A stretch of 38,356 bases of DNA from Gemmatimonadaceae bacterium (GCA_024710705.1 JANJUF010000079.1:1-38356); one strand, 5' to 3'. Positions 15,728 through 24,420 are shown, numbered from the stretch's first letter. The notes: generated from the sequence alone by a model not told the origin. A program made the numbers and translations.

Positions 15728-17083
15728 TTAGAGTGACCACCCCGCCCGATACGTCGGCATGATCCACTCCGACGGCGGCGTGAGGTTCGTGATCGCCCCC
15801 GTATTCGGATTCATCTCCAGCACCTGCCCCATCCGCGCCGCCAGACAGCCGATCAGGATCATCTCCGTCATCGGCGCGGCGTAGCCCGCGAAATCGCTGC
15901 CCGGTTGCGTGCCGTTCTTGCACGCGGTGATCCACTCCTGGTACACGCCGGCCGTGCGTGGATACTTCTGCGGCACCGGGTTCGCCTTCAGCTGCTCGTT
16001 CGCCGCGTCGTCCACGAGGCGCGGGTTCTCGGCGTAGGTGCCGGCCACGATCATGCCCTTCGTGCCCACCCAGAGCTGGCCGCCGGTGGCGTCGTACGGC
16101 CAGTTCAGCGCCTCGGGCCAGCCCGCTGGCTTCGGCGGGTTGAACGAGCCATCACGCCACACCAGCGTCACCGCGCGGCGGTTGCCGATGGCCGGGAACT
16201 CGTAGGTGATGCGCTCGGCGGCCGGCGCCGTTTCGGCGAAGAGCGCTGTCGTCTCGGGCGTGATGCGGTTCGGATACTTCAGGCCCAGTACCCAGTAGGC
16301 CGCGTCCATGATGTGGCAGGCCATGTCGCCCATCGCGCCGGTGCCGAAGTCCCACCAACCGCGCCAGTTGAACGGCGCGTAGCTCGGGTGGTACGGCCGC
16401 TCGGCCACCGGGCCGAGCCAGAGGTTCCAGTCCATCGTCGGCGGAATGTTGTGCGCGTCAGTCGGGCGGTTGCGCGCTTGCGGCCAGATCGGACGATTGG
16501 TCCAGAAGTCGATCTTCTCCACGTCACCGATCAGCCCCGCCTCCACCCACTCGCGGATCAGGCGGATGCCTTCGCCTGCGTGGCCTTGGTTGCCCATCTG
16601 CGTGGACTGCCGTGGCCGCCGCGCCGCCTCGGCCTGCAACGCGCGTACTTCTCCGATGGTCCGCGCCAACGGCTTCTGGCAGTACACATGCTTCCCCATC
16701 TTCAGTGCCATCATCGCCGCCACGGCGTGCGTGTGGTCGGGCGTGGAGACCGTCACCGCGTCGATGTTGTTGCGCTCCTTCTCGAGCATCTCGCGAAAAT
16801 CCTTGTAGCGCTTCGCGTTCGGATACTCACGGAACGCCCGTTCGGCCTGGCGCCAATCCACGTCGGCGAAGGCCACGAGGTGCTCGCCCGCCACGCCGCG
16901 CACGTCGGAGTGGCCCATGCCTCCCACGCCGATGCAGGCGATGCGCAGCTTGTCTCGCCCCTGCTGCGGGGCCGGCGCATGGTCAGCCAGCGCGTGCAAC
17001 GGGCGTGGCATCGCGGCGAGGGCACCGGCGGCAGCGAGCCCAGTCACGACGGTACGGCGGTCCATCGAACGATCACGCGACAT
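15728..17083 (-). CDS. Gfo/Idh/MocA family oxidoreductase with Tat signal
   Basis: This 451-residue protein has a twin-arginine signal (MDRRTVVTGLAAAGALAAMP, with Arg-Arg about ten residues in) and so is probably exported folded with its NAD(P) bound. The Rossmann motif is IACIGVGGMGHSDV; the usual EKP motif appears as QKP (VYCQKPLART), common in this secreted branch. The C-terminal half holds WWDFGTGAMGDMACHIMDAAYW, the segment that lines the active site and contains the His. It is the last gene of a three-gene operon, DUF1080, MFS, then this gene, starting 8 bp after the MFS stop. Exported relatives act on glycosides, including glycosidase-like redox chemistry; the exact reaction here is unknown. 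ATG 17083 was chosen; ATG 17065 is an alternative. Confidence 0.92.
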   Translation of the reverse strand: MSRDRSMDRRTVVTGLAAAGALAAMPRPLHALADHAPAPQQGRDKLRIACIGVGGMGHSDVRGVAGEHLVAFADVDWRQAERAFREYPNAKRYKDFREMLEKERNNIDAVTVSTPDHTHAVAAMMALKMGKHVYCQKPLARTIGEVRALQAEAARRPRQSTQMGNQGHAGEGIRLIREWVEAGLIGDVEKIDFWTNRPIWPQARNRPTDAHNIPPTMDWNLWLGPVAERPYHPSYAPFNWRGWWDFGTGAMGDMACHIMDAAYWVLGLKYPNRITPETTALFAETAPAAERITYEFPAIGNRRAVTLVWRDGSFNPPKPAGWPEALNWPYDATGGQLWVGTKGMIVAGTYAENPRLVDDAANEQLKANPVPQKYPRTAGVYQEWITACKNGTQPGSDFAGYAAPMTEMILIGCLAARMGQVLEMNPNTGAITNLTPPSEWIMPTYRAGWSL

Positions 17084-17090
17084 CTCGACC

Positions 17091-18308
17091 TCAGGTGGTT
17101 TTGGTGGCGGGAGACGTGGAATCGGTGCGGAAGAGCAGCAGGAAGAGCACGAACACGGCCAGCGCGCCGTAGGCAGGGATCGGCCAGATGGCGGTCCAGT
17201 CATGGGTGGTGACGTTGGCGATGTCGTCCACCTTGGCGTAGCGGTCCACGACCCAGCCCGACGCGAAGGCGCCCACGAAGTAGCCGAGTCCGTTGGTGAC
17301 GAAGTTCACGAGGCCTTGGGCCGCCGCACGGATGCTGGCGCCGGCGCGTTGGTCGGTGTAGATCTGCCCCGCCACGAAGAAGAAGTCGTAGCAGACGCCG
17401 TGCAGCAGGATGCCGGCGTAGATCATCCACATCCCGGGGCCGGGGTCGCCGCCGGCAAAGGCGAAGTAGCGCAGGGCCCACGCCGCCATGCCCACCAGCA
17501 TCACCGTCTTGATCCCGAAGCGCATCAGGAACACCGGCAGGGCGATGAGGAAGACGATCTCGCTCATCTGGCCGAAGGTCTGGATGAAGGCCGGATCCGG
17601 GGCGCCGATCTCGTTCAGGTAGAGATTGGTGAAGCTGTAGTAGAACTGCAGCGGGATGCAGAGCAGGAAGCTCCCCAACATGAAGATCAGGAAGTCGCGG
17701 TGCCGGAGGAGCTTGAGCGCATCGAGCCCGAAGGCGTCGTTCACGCTGAAGGGGCGCCCGGCGCCCCGCGGCGGCGTGGCCGGCAGGGCGAAGGCGAAGA
17801 GCCCCAGCGCGACGCTGGCACCGGCGGCAATCTGCATCGGCAGCGCCAGCGCGTCGGCCTTGAGCACCTTCCCGATCACGATTCCCGCCACGATCCAGCC
17901 CACCGTCCCCAGCACGCGGATGGCCGGGAACTCCTTGGCCGGGTCCTTGATGTGGTGGAACGAGATCGCATTGGAGAGCGAGAGCGTCGGCATGTAGCAG
18001 ACGGCGTACACGATCAGCAGCGGGTAGAAGGTGCCGAAGCCCTGCTGCAGCGACACCGTGTACAGCAGCACGCCCCCGGCGAGATGCAGGAGGCCGAGCA
18101 GCTTCTCCGACGCGAAGAAGCGGTCGGCCACCATGCCGATGAACAGCGGCGAGATCAGCGCCGCGATGGCGGTGGCACCATAGGCCGCGCCGATCTCGGT
18201 GCCGCTGAACCGCAGCGTCTGCCCCAAGTATGTCCCCATCGTCACGAACCACGCGCCCCACACGAAGTACTGCAGGAACATCATCACCGCGAGGCGGCCT
18301 TTGATCAC
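17091..18308 (-). CDS. MFS transporter, nucleoside:H+ symporter (NupG/XapB)-like
   Basis: This 405-residue inner-membrane protein has about twelve helices. The N-terminus [28 protein letters not shown] is characteristic of the nucleoside:H+ symporter-like branch, as is the conserved [17 protein letters not shown] segment in the fourth helix region. Members of this branch frequently sit beside sugar oxidoreductases and DUF1080 genes and are thought to carry sugars or glycosides rather than nucleosides; that substrate shift is an inference. Its ATG overlaps the DUF1080 stop by four bases (ATGA), and the oxidoreductase follows after 7 bp, so all three are one transcription unit. Confidence 0.92.
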   Translation of the reverse strand: MIKGRLAVMMFLQYFVWGAWFVTMGTYLGQTLRFSGTEIGAAYGATAIAALISPLFIGMVADRFFASEKLLGLLHLAGGVLLYTVSLQQGFGTFYPLLIVYAVCYMPTLSLSNAISFHHIKDPAKEFPAIRVLGTVGWIVAGIVIGKVLKADALALPMQIAAGASVALGLFAFALPATPPRGAGRPFSVNDAFGLDALKLLRHRDFLIFMLGSFLLCIPLQFYYSFTNLYLNEIGAPDPAFIQTFGQMSEIVFLIALPVFLMRFGIKTVMLVGMAAWALRYFAFAGGDPGPGMWMIYAGILLHGVCYDFFFVAGQIYTDQRAGASIRAAAQGLVNFVTNGLGYFVGAFASGWVVDRYAKVDDIANVTTHDWTAIWPIPAYGALAVFVLFLLLFRTDSTSPATKTT

Positions 18309-19009
18309 GGGGCGATCTCCCGCACGCGCATGGCGCGGAACTGCACCACGTCACCGTGGTCCTGCAGCGCGAGATAGCCACGGTCGGCCCATCCGTAGGC
18401 CGGCCAGGCCGCGAACTTCGACGCCGCCACCCTGGCCTTCCAGTCGTCGCTCCACAACTCGTACTCCACCACCTTCACGCCGTTGAGCCAATGCTCCACG
18501 TGCGCGCCTCGGGCAACGATGCGCAGGCTGTTCCACTCGCCCACCGGCCGCGTCACGTCACGCACCGGGGCGTGCAGGGCGTAGTTGGCGCCGGCCGAGG
18601 TCATCGAATTTCGGCCGTCGGCGTGGCCAGTGTTGTCGAGGATCTGCATCTCGGGCGCGTTCTCGTAGATGCGCCGCGTCCCCTCCGTGGCACGATAGAA
18701 CACGCCGCTGTTCCCGCGCGGCCCCACCTTCCACTCCAGTTCCAGCTCAAAATCGCCGAACTGCTGCCGCGTGACGATGTCGCCGCCGCTTGCGGCGCGG
18801 GTCAGCACGCCCGTGGTGGCGTCGAACTGCCATCCGGCCGGGAGCGCGTCGCTCCGGTACCCGCGCCAGGCCTCGGCGCGCTGCAGGTCAATCCAGGTGC
18901 CGGCGGGAGCTGTGGACGGCGCCGGCGTCTGCGCCACACCCGAGGCGCAGGCCGAAAGCGTCATGGCGGCCAGCGCGGCCAGCGCGCGGCGAACGGTCGT
19001 TCGGGACAT
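18305..19009 (-). CDS. DUF1080 (3-keto-disaccharide hydrolase domain) lipoprotein
   Basis: This 234-residue lipoprotein has a signal peptide ending LSAC with the lipidated Cys at residue 21. The remainder is a DUF1080 jelly-roll domain (about 45-234) with the family pattern: [35 protein letters not shown], the loop around [24 protein letters not shown], and the final strand [25 protein letters not shown]1080 proteins have been connected with cleavage of 3-keto-glycosides, which fits the adjacent oxidoreductase and transporter genes. It is the first gene of the operon, with ATG 19009 chosen to begin the signal peptide. There are 90 bp between it and the upstream SGNH gene. Confidence 0.92.
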   Translation of the reverse strand: MSRTTVRRALAALAAMTLSACASGVAQTPAPSTAPAGTWIDLQRAEAWRGYRSDALPAGWQFDATTGVLTRAASGGDIVTRQQFGDFELELEWKVGPRGNSGVFYRATEGTRRIYENAPEMQILDNTGHADGRNSMTSAGANYALHAPVRDVTRPVGEWNSLRIVARGAHVEHWLNGVKVVEYELWSDDWKARVAASKFAAWPAYGWADRGYLALQDHGDVVQFRAMRVREIAP

Positions 19010-19099
19010 CGGGCGGGGGGCTGAGGGGATCGGAACGCGGATGCCGACAGCGGAAGATGCGCCCGTCAGGCGCGCGCCGCAAAGCCCGCGTGGCGCCAA

Positions 19100-19858
19100 T
19101 CAGGGCCGTGCGGCGTTCCGGCCAAGGGCGACGGCGGCCGACTCCTGCAGGAAGGCCACCACGGAGGCGGGCGTGGACGCCCCCGGAATCGCGTCCGGCA
19201 GCGTCCGCGGGTCAAGCTCGAGGAGGCGCGCGACGATGGTCAGCGCCGCGACGTAGCTCCCCAGTCGCGATGCGTGCATTCCATCGGCCGCGTAGACGCC
19301 TGCGGCCGGATCGCCGGCGAGCGTCACCGTGAAGGCGTCCCCGACCGGGGCGAGGATGCCCTCGACCGCTGCCGCCGCGCCCGTGTAGGCCTCCAGCGCG
19401 CCCGCGACGTCCGCACGACGCCCCAGTGACGGCCAAATCTGATAGAGCACCGGCTCCGCACCCGACGCCCGCACGAGCGGATCGAACTGCTCTGTCCAGT
19501 GCCGCAGGTGCAGCGGGTTGTCCCCCTGCGCAGACGGACCCTGCTGCATCACCACAAAGTCCCAGCGGTAGCGCTCCAGGGCGGTACGCGCGGCACCCTG
19601 ATACCAGTGGTCCTGCAGCGAGTAGTCGGGAAACGCCACCATGTCGGCACGGATGTCGAAGTTGCCAGCCTGCTCGGCTACCCGACGCACCATCCGCGGG
19701 ACGTCGTTGATGTACGTATGTGAGTTTCCGACGAACAGCACCCAGGTCCGGGCGTCATCGGCCGCCGAGCGGCGGCTGATCTCCACCCCTCCGGTCTCGG
19801 GCGGTTCGATGCAGGAGCCGAGGAGCAGCGGCAGCAGCAGCGCCAGAAATCGATTCAT
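19100..19858 (-). CDS. SGNH/GDSL-like hydrolase lipoprotein
   Basis: This 252-residue lipoprotein has signal MNRFLALLLPLLLGSC with the lipidated Cys at 16. The SGNH fold is indicated by the block I motif LFVGNSHTY with nucleophile Ser46 and by the block V motif ADGMHASRLGSYVAA with Asp192 and His195. YRWDFVVMQQGPSAQ supplies block III-like residues. Such enzymes are esterases, often removing acetyl groups from carbohydrates, which would suit the adjacent sugar operon. The ester substrate is not known. The gene follows the tRNA-Gln terminator and lies 90 bp before the DUF1080 gene, so it may be the first gene of that operon. Confidence 0.85.
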   Translation of the reverse strand: MNRFLALLLPLLLGSCIEPPETGGVEISRRSAADDARTWVLFVGNSHTYINDVPRMVRRVAEQAGNFDIRADMVAFPDYSLQDHWYQGAARTALERYRWDFVVMQQGPSAQGDNPLHLRHWTEQFDPLVRASGAEPVLYQIWPSLGRRADVAGALEAYTGAAAAVEGILAPVGDAFTVTLAGDPAAGVYAADGMHASRLGSYVAALTIVARLLELDPRTLPDAIPGASTPASVVAFLQESAAVALGRNAARP

Positions 19859-19897
19859 GCCCGCATTACCCGCACCGGCAATCCGTCACCACAACGC

Positions 19898-19933
19898 AAA
19901 GGAGGGAGCGCCCGCGTCGCGGCCGCTCCCTCC
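19898..19933 (-). terminator. Intrinsic terminator after tRNA-Gln
   Basis: On the minus strand GGAGGGAGCG (19933-19924) pairs perfectly with CGCTCCCTCC (19910-19901), a 10-bp stem around a GC-rich loop that can pair further. It is followed by TTTGCGTTG. It lies 7 bp after the tRNA-Gln 3' end and 40 bp before the SGNH gene, and so should end the glnS/tRNA-Gln transcript. Confidence 0.75.
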
Positions 19934-19939
19934 TCACCA

Positions 19940-20012
19940 TTGCCCCTCCAGGTTTCGAACCTGGAACCTTCTGATCCAGAGTCAGACGCTCTGCCAGTTG
20001 AGCTAAGGGGCA
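19940..20012 (-). tRNA. tRNA-Gln (anticodon CUG)
   Basis: The minus strand folds into a standard cloverleaf: acceptor TGCCCCT with AGGGGCA, D stem GCTC/GAGC, anticodon stem TCTGA/TCAGA with loop CTCTGGA (anticodon CTG, reading CAG), 5-nt variable region and T stem CCAGG/CCTGG. The T:A pair at 1-72 is a known tRNA-Gln feature. Position 73 reads A rather than the G seen in Escherichia coli tRNA-Gln. The CCA end is not encoded. It lies 107 bp downstream of glutaminyl-tRNA synthetase on the same strand. Confidence 0.96.
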
Positions 20013-20119
20013 TCGTCCCGCGCCTAGCTCGCGGACTTCTGAAATTATACCTGCCGATGCCGACGGGCAACCCCTCGAGGGCTCGCGTATCTCCGTGTCA
20101 GAGCGCTACTTGCGCAGCT

Positions 20120-21820
20120 TCAGCCCTTCTTGACCTCTTTCGCCCACGAGTCGCGGAGCCCCACGATCCGGTTGAACACCAGCTTCCCCGGCCTGCTGTC
20201 CTCCACATCGCTCATGAAGTAGCCCGCCCGCTCGAACTGGTACCGCGTTCCCACCGGATCCTGCCCGACCGTCGGCTCGACCTTGGCCTCAGGAATCACC
20301 ACCAGCGAGTCGGGATTGAGCGCCGAGATGAAGTCCTGACCCTCGGGCACATCGTCCGGATCGGGGATGGAGAAGAGCCGGTCGTACAGCCGCACCTCGC
20401 AGCTGAGCGCCTGCGCCGCGCTCACCCAGTGGATCGTCCCCTTCACCTTCTTGTCGCTGTTGGCGCCACCGCTCTTGGTCTCGGCGTCGTACGTGCAGCG
20501 CAACTCCACCACGTTCCCGGCCGCGTCCTTCACGAGCTCTTCGCACTTGATGATGTACCCGAAGCGCAGCCGCACCTCGCTGCCGGGCGAGAGGCGGAAG
20601 AACTTCTTGGCCGGGACTTCCATGAAATCGTCGCGGTCAATGTAGAGCTCGCGCGAGAACGGAATCTGCCGCGTGCCCGTCTTCGGCACGTCGTGCGGAT
20701 AGTTCTGCGCCTCGAGCATCTCCACGCGGCCCTCGGGATAGTTCGTGAGGACCACCTTGAGCGGCTTGAGCACGCAGAGCACGCGCGGCACTTCCATGTT
20801 CAGGTCGTTGCGCACGGCGTGCTCGAAGCTGGCGATCTCCACCCGCGCATCCTTGCGCGCCACGCCGATCACCTCGGCGAAGTCGCGGATCGCTTCCGGG
20901 CGCACGCCGCGGCGGCGCAGGCCGGCGATGGTCGGCATGCGCGGATCGTCCCAACCGCTCACGTGCCCTTCGTTCACGAGGCGTAGCAGCTTCCGCTTGG
21001 AGAGCACCGTGTAGTCGAGTTCCAGTCGCGCGAACTCGATTTGCCGCGGCGGATCGGTGAACCCGGCGTGCTCCACCAGCCAGTCATAGATGTCGCGGTT
21101 GTCCTTGAACTCGAGCGTGCAGAGCGATCGCGTGATGCCTTCGATGGCGTCGCTGAGTCCGTGGGCGAAGTCGTAGAGCGGAAAGATGTGCCACGACGTG
21201 CCGCGCCGATAATGGTGCGCCCCGCGCCGGATCCGCAGCAGCAACGGGTCGCGCATGATCATGTTCGGGTGCGCCATGTCAATCTTGGCGCGCAGCACGC
21301 AGGCGCCGTCGGCAAACTCGCCCGCCTTCATCCGGCGCAACAGGTCGAGGTTCTCGTCGGTGCTGCGATTCCGGAACGGGCTTGGCGTGCCCGGCGAGGT
21401 CACCGTGCCGCGGTTGGTGCGGATCTCCTCTTCCGTCTGGTCGTCCACGTACGCCTTGCCCTTCTTCACCAAGAGCTCGGCGATGTCGTAGAGCTGCTCG
21501 AAGTAGTCGGAGGCGTAGAACTCGCCGTCCCACTTGAAGCCGAGCCATTCCACGTCGCGCTTGATGGCCTCGACGTACTGCATCTCTTCGGTGAAGGGAT
21601 TGGTGTCGTCGAAGCGCAGGTTGCAGGTGCCGCCGAACTCGCGGGCGATCCCGAAGTTGAGGCAGATGGACTTGGCGTGCCCCATGTGCAGGAAGCCGTT
21701 CGGCTCCGGCGGGAAGCGCGTCGCCGGCGGGCGGCCGAAGCGGCCGGTGGCGACGTCGTCGGCCACCAGCTCGCGGATGAAGTCGCGGCGAGGGAGATCG
21801 GGGATCGGAGTGTCGGACAC
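20120..21820 (-). CDS. glnS: Glutamine--tRNA ligase (glutaminyl-tRNA synthetase)
   Basis: This 566-residue class I synthetase charges tRNA-Gln with glutamine. The catalytic HIGH motif reads HMGH (45-48, in PPEPNGFLHMGHAKS) and the KMSKS motif reads VLSKR (272-276). FDDTNP at 70-75 and YDFAHGLSDAIEGITRSL (216-233) are typical of GlnRS rather than GluRS. The C-terminal third holds the anticodon-binding beta-barrels (about 345-560) with LNPDSLVVI and the final QFERAGYFMSD segment. Its presence implies direct Gln-tRNA formation rather than the transamidation route, though the latter genes could exist elsewhere. It is followed on the same strand by tRNA-Gln(CUG) and then a terminator, suggesting one transcript for enzyme and substrate. 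Confidence 0.97.
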   Translation of the reverse strand: MSDTPIPDLPRRDFIRELVADDVATGRFGRPPATRFPPEPNGFLHMGHAKSICLNFGIAREFGGTCNLRFDDTNPFTEEMQYVEAIKRDVEWLGFKWDGEFYASDYFEQLYDIAELLVKKGKAYVDDQTEEEIRTNRGTVTSPGTPSPFRNRSTDENLDLLRRMKAGEFADGACVLRAKIDMAHPNMIMRDPLLLRIRRGAHHYRRGTSWHIFPLYDFAHGLSDAIEGITRSLCTLEFKDNRDIYDWLVEHAGFTDPPRQIEFARLELDYTVLSKRKLLRLVNEGHVSGWDDPRMPTIAGLRRRGVRPEAIRDFAEVIGVARKDARVEIASFEHAVRNDLNMEVPRVLCVLKPLKVVLTNYPEGRVEMLEAQNYPHDVPKTGTRQIPFSRELYIDRDDFMEVPAKKFFRLSPGSEVRLRFGYIIKCEELVKDAAGNVVELRCTYDAETKSGGANSDKKVKGTIHWVSAAQALSCEVRLYDRLFSIPDPDDVPEGQDFISALNPDSLVVIPEAKVEPTVGQDPVGTRYQFERAGYFMSDVEDSRPGKLVFNRIVGLRDSWAKEVKKG

Positions 21821-21937
21821 GATTCAGACTTGAGACGGAAGACGGAAGATGGAAGAAAACTAACCTGCGGCGGGCGGGCTCGACCCCGTCGACGCGGGCC
21901 TCTCCCGTCGGGCCTCGTCCGGTTGCACACTTCCTGC

Positions 21938-22462
21938 ATGACCCCCGACCTTCGCTACCCCGTGGGCCCTTGGGCCCGGCCCGCGCAGGTGACGCCCGAA
22001 TGGCGGGCCAACCACATCACGCAGATCGCTGAGCTTCCGGCTGCCCTTCGCGCGGCGGTTGCTGGCCTGAGCGACGCCCAGCTCGATACGCCTTATCGCC
22101 CGGGGGGCTGGACCGTGCGGCAGGTGGTGCACCACGTGGCCGACTCGCACGTGAACGCCTATGTGCGCATCAAGCTCGCGCTCACCGAAGCGGACCCCAC
22201 CATCAAGCCCTACGACGAGCAGCGCTGGGCCGAGTTGCCGGATTCCGCACTGCCCATCGACGTCTCGTTGCGCCTCATCGACGCCGTGCACGAACGCTGG
22301 GTCGCCCTGCTCCGAGCCCTCCCCCCCGCGTCCTTCGCCCGGCCCTATCAGCACCCGGAGTCCGGACCGCACACCATCGACATCGCCCTCTCGAGCTATG
22401 CCTGGCACGGGCGGCACCACACCGCCCACATCACGCGGCTCCGCGAGCAGGAGGGTTGGTAG
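21938..22462 (+). CDS. DinB superfamily protein, YfiT-like putative metal-dependent thiol transferase
   Basis: This 174-residue four-helix-bundle protein begins MTPDLRYPVGPW, the usual start of the YfiT branch. Likely metal-binding histidines are His65/His66 in VVHHVADSH and His160 and His164 in the C-terminal HGRHHTAHITRL, matching the family's HX...HxxxH triad. Relatives are annotated as bacillithiol transferases or metal-dependent hydrolases. Because this organism type may not make bacillithiol, the thiol partner is uncertain. The long open frame upstream of ATG 21938 is antisense to glnS and is not part of the gene. It is divergent from glnS, with 117 bp between starts. Confidence 0.92.
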   Translation: MTPDLRYPVGPWARPAQVTPEWRANHITQIAELPAALRAAVAGLSDAQLDTPYRPGGWTVRQVVHHVADSHVNAYVRIKLALTEADPTIKPYDEQRWAELPDSALPIDVSLRLIDAVHERWVALLRALPPASFARPYQHPESGPHTIDIALSSYAWHGRHHTAHITRLREQEGW

Positions 22463-22490
22463 CGCCTTCGGCAGCACGGACCGCGAACGC

Positions 22491-22519
22491 GAAACGGCGC
22501 GGACCCAAGGGTCCGCGCC
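22491..22519 (-). terminator. Hairpin terminator after tRNA-Ala
   Basis: GGCGCGGACCC (22496-22506) and GGGTCCGCGCC (22509-22519) form a perfect 11-bp stem with a two-base loop. On the minus strand it is followed by GTTTC, a weak T-run. It lies about 110 bp beyond the tRNA-Ala 3' end and about 30 bp after the stop of the convergent YfiT-like gene, so it could serve both. The T-run is short, so the call is moderate. Confidence 0.6.
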
Positions 22520-22629
22520 GCGTCAATGTTGCTGGTCCCGCAGGGTGCCTCGCACGCCGTCATTGGAACTCTACGTCCTACCGAACAGCGGCGGGCTAAC
22601 GTCCTGCGCGGGAACCAGCGAATCCCGTA

Positions 22630-22702
22630 TGGAGCTGAGGGGGATCGAACCCCTGACCTCTGCAGTGCGATTGCAGCGCTCTCCCAGCTGAGCTACAGCC
22701 CC
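22630..22702 (-). tRNA. tRNA-Ala (anticodon CGC)
   Basis: The minus strand gives a full cloverleaf: acceptor GGGGCTG with CAGCTCC, D arm GCTC/GAGC, anticodon stem CTGCA/TGCAG with loop ATCGCAC (anticodon CGC, reading GCG), and T stem GGGGG-type GTTCGATC loop. The acceptor contains G3:U70, the main identity element for alanyl-tRNA synthetase. The discriminator is A and CCA is not encoded. It sits alone in the 405-bp gap between the YfiT-like and photolyase genes; the rest of that gap holds only the hairpin at 22496-22519. Confidence 0.97.
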
Positions 22703-22867
22703 GGATCGCGCCGGCCAGGTCCTCAACGCCTGATATATCCCAGACGAGCGGACAAGGTTCCCGGTCACGCATACGGCCCCGCCTTAGTCCCACCAGGCAG
22801 GGCCGCCGATGCCCCAAACCTAGCGGCTCCGGGAACCCCGCGCCACCCCCAGAACCTTCCATAACGG

Positions 22868-24286
22868 GTGAGCACGCCCCACGCCCTCGAGTCCCAGTTC
22901 GTCGCCGACCAACTGGCCCTCCGCACGGTCATCGCCAACGGCGTCCGGACCCAGCCCGAGGGCGACTACATCCTCTACTGGATGCAATCCACGCACCGGT
23001 TCGAGGAGAACTGGGCCCTCCGCCACGCCATCCTCGAGGCCGATCGGCTCGGCAAGCCCCTCCTCATCCACCAAGGGCTGGACCCCACGTACGAGCACGC
23101 CAACGATCGCATCCACACGGTGATCCTCGAGAACGCGCGCGCCCTGCATCGGCGCGCCGAGCGACTCGGGCTGCGCTACCAGTTCGTGCTGCGCCGCCGC
23201 CGCGACGACGACCGCCGCGTGGTGGACCGCCTCGCAGCCCGCGCCGCGATGGTCGTGACGGACCTCTTCCCCACCGCAGGCATCGCCGAGCGCACGGCCC
23301 GCTTCGCCGCGCGCGCCCCTTGCCGCGTGGTGATGGTGGAGTCGCACGCGATCGTGCCCAGCGGCGCCTTCGTGAAGGAAGAGTACGCGGCGCGCACGAT
23401 CCGCCCGAAGATCGCCAAGCTGCTGGACCTCGCGCTGGAGCCAGTCGCCGACCGCCCGCCGCGCAAGGCGCTGCCCGACAGCGTCTGGCGATCGCTCGAG
23501 GTGGATCGGGTGAACTTCGCGCGGTTCAACGTGTCCGCCGAGGTGGCGCAGTGCGAGATCGACCACGCGGTGCCGGCCGTGCCCTTCGCCAGCGGCCTCG
23601 ACGGAGCGCGTGCGCGCCTCGATGCCTTCGTGCGCGACGGACTCGAGGACTACGCCGAGCGCCGGAACGAGCCCAGCGACACGAACGGCTCGTCGCGGCT
23701 CTCCCCGTACCTGCACTTCGGCCAGATCAGCGCCGCCGAGGTGCTGCGCACGGTGCGCGGGGCCGCGCACCCGGAGAGCGCCAAGAAGTTCGAGGATGAG
23801 TTAGTGACCTGGCGCGAGCTGGCCCTGAACTTCTGCCTCCGCAACCGGCACTACGGCAAGCTCCGCGGCCTCCCCGACTGGGTGCACCGCTCGATGGAGA
23901 AGCACAAGGACGACCCGCGCGAAGCGATCTACTCCCTGGCGCAGCTCGAGCGCGCCGAATCGCACGACGAACTGTGGAACGCGGCGCAGCGCGAGCTGGT
24001 GCGCACGGGCTACATGCACAACGTCACGCGCATGCTCTGGGGGAAGTCGGTGCTGCTCTGGACGGCGCGCTACAAGCACGCGCTCGACCACCTCATCCTG
24101 CTCAACAACAAGTACGGGCTCGACGGGCGCGATCCCTCGTCGTACGGCGGCATCCAGTGGTGCTTCGGCAAGTTCGACCGGCCGTGGTTCGACAAGCCGG
24201 TGTTTGGGGTGATTCGGCCGATGTCGCTCGCGCGGGCGCGGGAGAAGTTCGATGCCGAGGCCTACATCAGGATGTTTCCAGCCTGA
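22868..24286 (+). CDS. Deoxyribodipyrimidine photolyase, class II CPD type
   Basis: This 472-residue light-driven DNA repair enzyme splits cyclobutane pyrimidine dimers using reduced FAD. Class II features include YILYWMQSTHRFEENWALRHA at the start of the N-terminal alpha/beta domain, ERRNEPSDTNGSSRLSPYLHFGQIS in the FAD-binding half, FEDELVTWRELALNFC, and the C-terminal DGRDPSSYGGIQWCFGKFDRPW. Class I photolyases do not have these. The start is GTG 22868, 165 bp downstream of tRNA-Ala on the other strand. It is followed by the long inverted repeat at 24301. It appears to be a stand-alone gene; the chromophore in the antenna domain cannot be told. Confidence 0.96.
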   Translation: MSTPHALESQFVADQLALRTVIANGVRTQPEGDYILYWMQSTHRFEENWALRHAILEADRLGKPLLIHQGLDPTYEHANDRIHTVILENARALHRRAERLGLRYQFVLRRRRDDDRRVVDRLAARAAMVVTDLFPTAGIAERTARFAARAPCRVVMVESHAIVPSGAFVKEEYAARTIRPKIAKLLDLALEPVADRPPRKALPDSVWRSLEVDRVNFARFNVSAEVAQCEIDHAVPAVPFASGLDGARARLDAFVRDGLEDYAERRNEPSDTNGSSRLSPYLHFGQISAAEVLRTVRGAAHPESAKKFEDELVTWRELALNFCLRNRHYGKLRGLPDWVHRSMEKHKDDPREAIYSLAQLERAESHDELWNAAQRELVRTGYMHNVTRMLWGKSVLLWTARYKHALDHLILLNNKYGLDGRDPSSYGGIQWCFGKFDRPWFDKPVFGVIRPMSLARAREKFDAEAYIRMFPA

Positions 24287-24300
24287 TGCGTGAACTGCTT

Positions 24301-24381
24301 TGCCACAGAGGCACAGGGACACAGAGGACGTTCACTCACGACGTGCCGTGAGCTTCTCTGTGTCCCTGTGTCTCTGTGGCA
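24301..24381. repeat. Long inverted repeat (28-bp arms) with nested hairpin, after photolyase
   Basis: The arms 24301-24328 and 24354-24381 are complementary with two mismatches, and consist of a CACAGAGG/CACAGGG simple word. The loop contains a second perfect stem, CTCACG (24335-24340) and CGTGAG (24347-24352). The unit begins 15 bp after the photolyase stop and ends 40 bp before the next gene, which runs in the same direction. Position suggests a transcription-end or mRNA-stabilising role, but there is no T-run. It is analogous to the repeat at 15628-15705. Confidence 0.8.
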
Positions 24382-24420
24382 ACGCCGTGGCCGTTCCACG
24401 CGCCGCGCTAGATTCCACGA

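Noticed and set aside
20101..21100. Plus-strand open frames across glnS
   Set aside because: They are His/Arg-rich antisense readings of the synthetase, which is complete on the minus strand.
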